Source: JALQTD01 sp036825655
GTDB lineage: Bacteria > Bacteroidota > Bacteroidia > Flavobacteriales_D > Sanyastnellaceae
Reading direction: 5' to 3'
Assembly: GCA_036825655.1 (NCBI GenBank)
Contig: DAISXU010000002.1
Location: 1 to 64,000, forward strand
DNA length: 64,000 nucleotides
Numbering within the stretch: position 1 is the stretch's first letter; the number at the start of each line of letters is the position of its first letter. Both the position numbers and the translations under genes were made by a program. The notes beneath the pieces were generated by a model. It did not search any database. It saw only the letters and a list, made by a program, of their open reading frames with translations, and was not told the DNA's origin. Shown in pieces: positions 60,908 through 64,000 of this stretch.

Positions 60908-61876
60908 TCAGTCGTTTCGAATCAGGTCATAAAGTTCGCCTAAGTTGGGTGCCAAGACGACTTCAATGCGTCGGTTTTTGGCCTTATCCTCCTCGTCAAC
61001 AGGGTGAAATTCACTCCTTCCAGAAGCGGTTAACATGAGGGGGTCAACGCCTCCATCTTGAGTCAAAAGCTCAACCACGGCCGTTGCACGAAGGACGCTG
61101 AGTTCCCAATTGTTCCTTGGAATGTTCCCTGAAGATCTGATTTGATCCGTATCGGTATGTCCTTCTACGATGACTTCCAAGTCGCTTTGGGTGGAAATGA
61201 CTTGTCCCAGATCCAGAAGGGCCTGTTGGCCGTCAGGATTGATGGTGGTGCTTCCGGATGGGAAGAGGAGTTTCGCCTCCAGCGAGACATAAACTTTGCC
61301 GTCCCGCTGCTCTACGGTTAGTCCTTTGTCTTTGAAGCCGAGGAGGGCTTCCGCGACCCGCATTCGCAGAGCGGTTGCAGCGGCATCTCGCGCTGCCAGA
61401 AGGGACTCCAGTTCTTCTACGCGTGCAGATCGAGCGGCGAGTTCTCGGCTTCTTGCGTCGAGGTCAATGCCCAATGCAATGAGGGAGTCTTCCTGGGCTT
61501 GCAATTCCTCACGCGTTCTAGCGAGGTTGCCGAGCAAGGCCTCATTCTCTTCTATCATTGTGGCCAAGCGACCTGAATTTTGCTCATTGAGTACATCGTT
61601 CATTTCCAGCAATGACGCAATCCGTTGCTCATTTCGCAAAATGGTTTGGCCCATTTTTGTGGTATCGGCCTCCAATTGTGTCCTTGCTTTTTCGAGCACT
61701 GCCATGCGGCCTTCCATTTCTCTTCGGTTGATTTCTGCATCCTTCTGGGTCAAACGGTTTGCTGCTTGTGCCTGAAGCAACTCATCGCGCTCGGACTCCA
61801 GTTGCTCAAAAGACTTGAGGCTTACGCACCCTGAGAGCACGGTTGCGAGGAGAAGGAACAGGGGTAGAGATTTCAT
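60908..61876 (-). CDS. OmpA-like lipoprotein with coiled coil
   Basis: A 322-residue lipoprotein ('LLLATVLSGC'). A long coiled coil (about 25-175, rich in Glu, Gln, Arg, Leu) leads to a C-terminal OmpA/MotB domain with 'LLFPSGSTTINPDGQQALLDL', 'VEGHTDTDQI', 'NNWELSVLRATAVVELL' and 'NRRIEVVL', the peptidoglycan-binding fold. It probably ties the outer membrane to the wall. It is divergent from the small gene at 61951. Related proteins in Bacteroidota are envelope structural lipoproteins. Confidence 0.9.
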   Translation of the reverse strand: MKSLPLFLLLATVLSGCVSLKSFEQLESERDELLQAQAANRLTQKDAEINRREMEGRMAVLEKARTQLEADTTKMGQTILRNEQRIASLLEMNDVLNEQNSGRLATMIEENEALLGNLARTREELQAQEDSLIALGIDLDARSRELAARSARVEELESLLAARDAAATALRMRVAEALLGFKDKGLTVEQRDGKVYVSLEAKLLFPSGSTTINPDGQQALLDLGQVISTQSDLEVIVEGHTDTDQIRSSGNIPRNNWELSVLRATAVVELLTQDGGVDPLMLTASGRSEFHPVDEEDKAKNRRIEVVLAPNLGELYDLIRND

Positions 61877-61950
61877 GAGCTTACGGGATTGGATTTTTTT
61901 AGGAACGCAACAAATTTTGAGGAATTTCCGTTAACATTACATCATTCACC

Positions 61951-62100
61951 ATGAACATTCACAACTTTAAAGAATTGCTCATCCGCCTGACCCATTGGTT
62001 AGATGGTCGATTGATTTGGTTCTTCACGAACGGGAATAAGGTTGCGAGGTTGGAAAGGAAAGCACACGAGTTGGAATCCAAAGAAGATCAACTGATCTGA
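61951..62100 (+). CDS. Small ORF, 49 residues
   Basis: An ATG to TGA frame coding for a 49-residue basic, amphipathic peptide: it begins 'MNIHNFKELLIRLTHWLDG' and ends in a Glu/Lys helix ('RKAHELESKEDQLI'). A hydrophobic stretch 'RLIWFFTNGN' lies in the middle. Codon use looks like the neighbours. It fills most of the 211-bp space between two genes and overlaps the last 13 bp of the convergent aldehyde dehydrogenase gene. No promoter was identified, so it is a tentative call. Confidence 0.45.
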   Translation: MNIHNFKELLIRLTHWLDGRLIWFFTNGNKVARLERKAHELESKEDQLI

Positions 62101-63536
62101 ATGCACACATTTTGAGGTTCACTGAAAAACCTCAAGGATTCTGTGCCTCCTTCTCGACCAGCTCCTGACGACTTCACACCACCAAAAGGCATGCGCAAGT
62201 CCCGTTCGAGCCAACAATTGACCCAAGCGATGCCGCTGTCAATTTCTGCTGCTACCCGGTGTGCTTTGCGCAGGTTTTCGGTCCAAATTGTGCAAGCCAA
62301 GCCGTATTCGGTACCATTGGCGAGTTCGATGGCTTCCTCTTCACTTTTGAACGATTGCAAGGTCACGACCGGCCCGAATATTTCTTGTTGATTGACCTCG
62401 CATTGTGCGTCAAGTCCTTCAATGACGGTGGGTTCCATGAAGTATCCTGCAGAACAACGATCTCCCGTGGGGTGTGTGGATTTTCCCCCACAAAGGATGT
62501 TCCCCCCAAGTTCCACGGCCCGATGCACAAAGGACTCAATTTTCTTGAGGTGATCAGCAGACACGACGGCCCCCATTTTGGTTTGCTCCATTGAAGGGTC
62601 TCCGGGTTGCATTGCTGTCACTTTTTTGACGAGTGCATCTCGGAATCGGTCATAGATGGATTCGTGAATGAGGTAGCGACTTGAACAGAGGCAGATTTGG
62701 CCTTGATTGGCAAATCCGGATCGAACGACAGCCTTCAAGGTTAAATCGAAATCGCAGTCATCGAAGATGATGGCTGGGTTCTTCCCGCCCAATTCAAAGG
62801 TGGTTTTTTTGGATGTCCCAGCAACGGCCTGTGCAATGTGCCTGCCGGTAGCTGTTCCACCCGTGAATGAGATGGCTTTGATGTCAGGATGCTTCACCAA
62901 AGCTTCCCCTGCTTCTCCTCCCAATCCGTTGACGATGTTGAAGACACCAGGAGGGAATCCGGCTTCGGTAATCCACTTGGACAAGAGGAAAGCAGTAGCA
63001 GGGGTGATTTCAGAAGGCTTCCCAACGACACAGTTGCCCATAGCCAGGGCCGGGGCAACTTTCCAAGTGAACAAATAGAGAGGGAGGTTCCATGGAGAGA
63101 TGATACCAACGACCCCAAGCGGCTTGCGGTGTACGTAGTGCAACTGATCTGCACCGGCAGCCATTCCGGCCTCTGTAAGGAACTGTTGAGCAGCAGAAGC
63201 ATAAAAACGAAGGTTTTTCTCGGCTCTGGGAATGTCAACGTGTGCTGCCAAGGAGACCGGTTTGCCGTTGTCTTTGGATTCCGCCTCAACGAGCAGGTTG
63301 AAATGGGCCTTGATTTGATCTGCCAACCGATTCAGGCATTCAGTTCTCTTTTCAATCGGAGTTTTTGACCAACCTGGAAATGCGCGCTGGGCCGCTGCGA
63401 CGGCGCGGTCAATGTCGACTTGGTTGGAGCGTGCAATTCTGCCGTAGGATTTTCCAGTGGCGGGCTCGATGTTATCCAACCAGGATGCGCCATCTGCTGG
63501 GAGGTGTTGGCCGTCGATGAAGTTCAAAATATCCAT
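62088..63536 (-). CDS. Aldehyde dehydrogenase, ALDH8-like
   Basis: A 482-residue NAD(P)-dependent aldehyde dehydrogenase. The NAD motif 'SFTGGTATGRHIAQA', catalytic Glu region 'FELGGKNPAII' and catalytic Cys in 'NQGQICLCSSR' are present. The closest pattern I know is ALDH8/2-aminomuconate semialdehyde dehydrogenase of tryptophan (kynurenine) breakdown, with the N-terminus 'FIDGQHLPADGASWLDNIEP'. This is suggestive with the tyrosine-degradation genes at 42710, though betaine-aldehyde-type enzymes are similar. It is a single gene. Confidence 0.85.
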   Translation of the reverse strand: MDILNFIDGQHLPADGASWLDNIEPATGKSYGRIARSNQVDIDRAVAAAQRAFPGWSKTPIEKRTECLNRLADQIKAHFNLLVEAESKDNGKPVSLAAHVDIPRAEKNLRFYASAAQQFLTEAGMAAGADQLHYVHRKPLGVVGIISPWNLPLYLFTWKVAPALAMGNCVVGKPSEITPATAFLLSKWITEAGFPPGVFNIVNGLGGEAGEALVKHPDIKAISFTGGTATGRHIAQAVAGTSKKTTFELGGKNPAIIFDDCDFDLTLKAVVRSGFANQGQICLCSSRYLIHESIYDRFRDALVKKVTAMQPGDPSMEQTKMGAVVSADHLKKIESFVHRAVELGGNILCGGKSTHPTGDRCSAGYFMEPTVIEGLDAQCEVNQQEIFGPVVTLQSFKSEEEAIELANGTEYGLACTIWTENLRKAHRVAAEIDSGIAWVNCWLERDLRMPFGGVKSSGAGREGGTESLRFFSEPQNVCIQIS

Positions 63537-63546
63537 GCCAAGCGAG

Positions 63547-63577
63547 TTGGGGTGAGCGAAAAATTTCTGTATCTTCG
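63547..63577 (+). promoter_or_regulatory. Promoter-like site of tRNA-Gln (TTG-N20-TATCTTCG)
   Basis: TTG (63547-63549), 20 bases, then TATCTTCG (63570-63577), one base off TAnnTTTG. The tRNA starts 43 bp downstream. Confidence 0.5.
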
Positions 63578-63619
63578 CGCACGATTTTCAATGTCGTCGT
63601 GCACGGCAAAGGTAATCAC

Positions 63620-63690
63620 TCCCCGATGGTGTAATGGTAACACACCGGTTTTTGGTGCCGTTTTTCTAGGTTCGAGTCCTAGTCGGGGAA
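63620..63690 (+). tRNA. tRNA-Gln (TTG)
   Basis: A 71-nt cloverleaf: acceptor TCCCCGA/TCGGGGA, D-arm GTGT/ACAC, anticodon loop TTTTGGT with anticodon TTG, T-arm CTAGG-TTCGAGT-CCTAG, discriminator A, CCA not encoded. The anticodon stem (CCGGT/GCCGT) has one C-U mismatch at the top and a G-U pair at the bottom. Confidence 0.93.
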
Positions 63691-63694
63691 CTTC

Positions 63695-63729
63695 AATCCC
63701 ATCTCGTGCATACATGAGATGGGATTTTT
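63695..63729 (+). terminator. Rho-independent terminator after tRNA-Gln
   Basis: A perfect 11-bp stem, AATCCCATCTC (63695-63705) and GAGATGGGATT (63716-63726), with a T-run, starting five bases after the tRNA. Confidence 0.9.
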
Positions 63730-63815
63730 AGTTTGAATCCGTAACAGATTTTTGGTTAATCGCCAGGATCTGTGGGCTTGTGATGGGGTACATTGTACGA
63801 CGAAATCCATTTACC

Positions 63816-64000
63816 ATGCGCCCAAATTCAATCCTCACAGCTCTTTTTTTTGGACTTTTCAGCCTTTCCTTCACGTTGGGAATCGCTCAACAAGAACCTA
63901 CTTCAGGTGCCAGTTATAATCCGGATGCGGATGAGAATGGGGAAATCGCCACCGTTGACTTGATGGAGTTGCTTGCGCTCTATGGCAATGCGTTTGATGC
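63816..64000 (+). CDS. Start of a secreted dockerin-like protein (cut by window end)
   Basis: The first 61 codons of a gene that runs past the window end. It opens with a signal peptide ('SILTALFFGLFSLSFTLGIA') and then a single dockerin-like EF-hand segment, 'NPDADENGEIATVDLMELLA' followed by 'LYGNAF', very like the tails of the metalloprotease and laminarinase but placed at the N-terminus. The ATG at 63816 lies 86 bp after the tRNA-Gln terminator. The rest of the protein, and so its function, is not visible. Confidence 0.75.
   Translation, partial: MRPNSILTALFFGLFSLSFTLGIAQQEPTSGASYNPDADENGEIATVDLMELLALYGNAFD

Noticed and set aside
63788..63798. Palindrome GTACA-T-TGTAC before the last partial gene
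   Set aside because: Only 5-bp arms in a low-complexity context; may be chance.

Overview
The window is one contig of roughly 50% GC from a member of the Bacteroidota, most likely a marine Flavobacteriales lineage close to the Cryomorphaceae/Schleiferiaceae/Crocinitomicaceae (the lineage is inference). Supporting signs are TAnnTTTG promoters with a TTG about 19 nt upstream, a DnaG primase without its zinc ligands, DUF4292 and FISUMP proteins, TonB-dependent uptake, and many secreted proteins with 'GCTDP...DDGSC' repeats and dockerin-like tails. Ten N's at 11243-11252 mark a scaffold gap, so this is a draft or metagenomic assembly. No transposase, integrase, phage gene or CRISPR array was seen.

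Layout. 180-9520 is mostly leftward: a GH2 beta-mannosidase coupled to a sulfotransferase, an unknown protein behind a palindromic operator-like site, two small rightward lipoproteins, a large secreted metalloprotease and a fatty acid desaturase. 9574-11909 is a FecA-like TonB receptor behind a strong inverted repeat. 11886-13307 is a DUF389 membrane protein. 13649-17353 is a tightly coupled polyamine operon: arginine decarboxylase, agmatinase, a deoxyhypusine/homospermidine synthase homologue and a small acidic protein. 17382-20030 is a secreted GH81 laminarinase, followed by recQ. 22232-27982 is a block of accessory secreted proteins around tRNA-Val, including a protein with four exact 264-bp repeat units. 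feoA and feoB face each other at 28170-30489.

30551-36570 is a leftward operon-like series: crotonase, dut, sugar nucleotidyltransferase, TPR lipoprotein, DUF4292 lipoprotein and EnvC-like protein, four of the five junctions being overlaps. 36625-41061 encodes a three-part ABC/HlyD/TolC exporter whose ATPase lacks key catalytic residues. 41113-45043 holds the tyrosine-degradation dioxygenases HmgA and HppD with a fused peptide-type ABC ATPase. 45148-47640 has a glucosaminidase, a MORN-type lipoprotein and a polyprenyl synthase. 47712-51886 is housekeeping (yicC, gmk, nadD on the right strand; prs, rplY, pth on the left). 51961-54737 has a TonB-like protein and a two-component system. 55002-59761 holds dnaG, mscS and recJ, with a hairpin-rich, possibly ncRNA-encoding stretch before dnaG. 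59862-64000 holds a Cys-rich repeat lipoprotein, an OmpA-like lipoprotein, a 49-codon small gene, an ALDH8-like dehydrogenase, tRNA-Gln and the start of a dockerin-like secreted protein cut by the window end.

Together the genes suggest a heterotroph that degrades algal polysaccharide (laminarin, mannan), protein and aromatic amino acids, takes up iron by TonB and Feo systems, and invests heavily in secreted repeat proteins.
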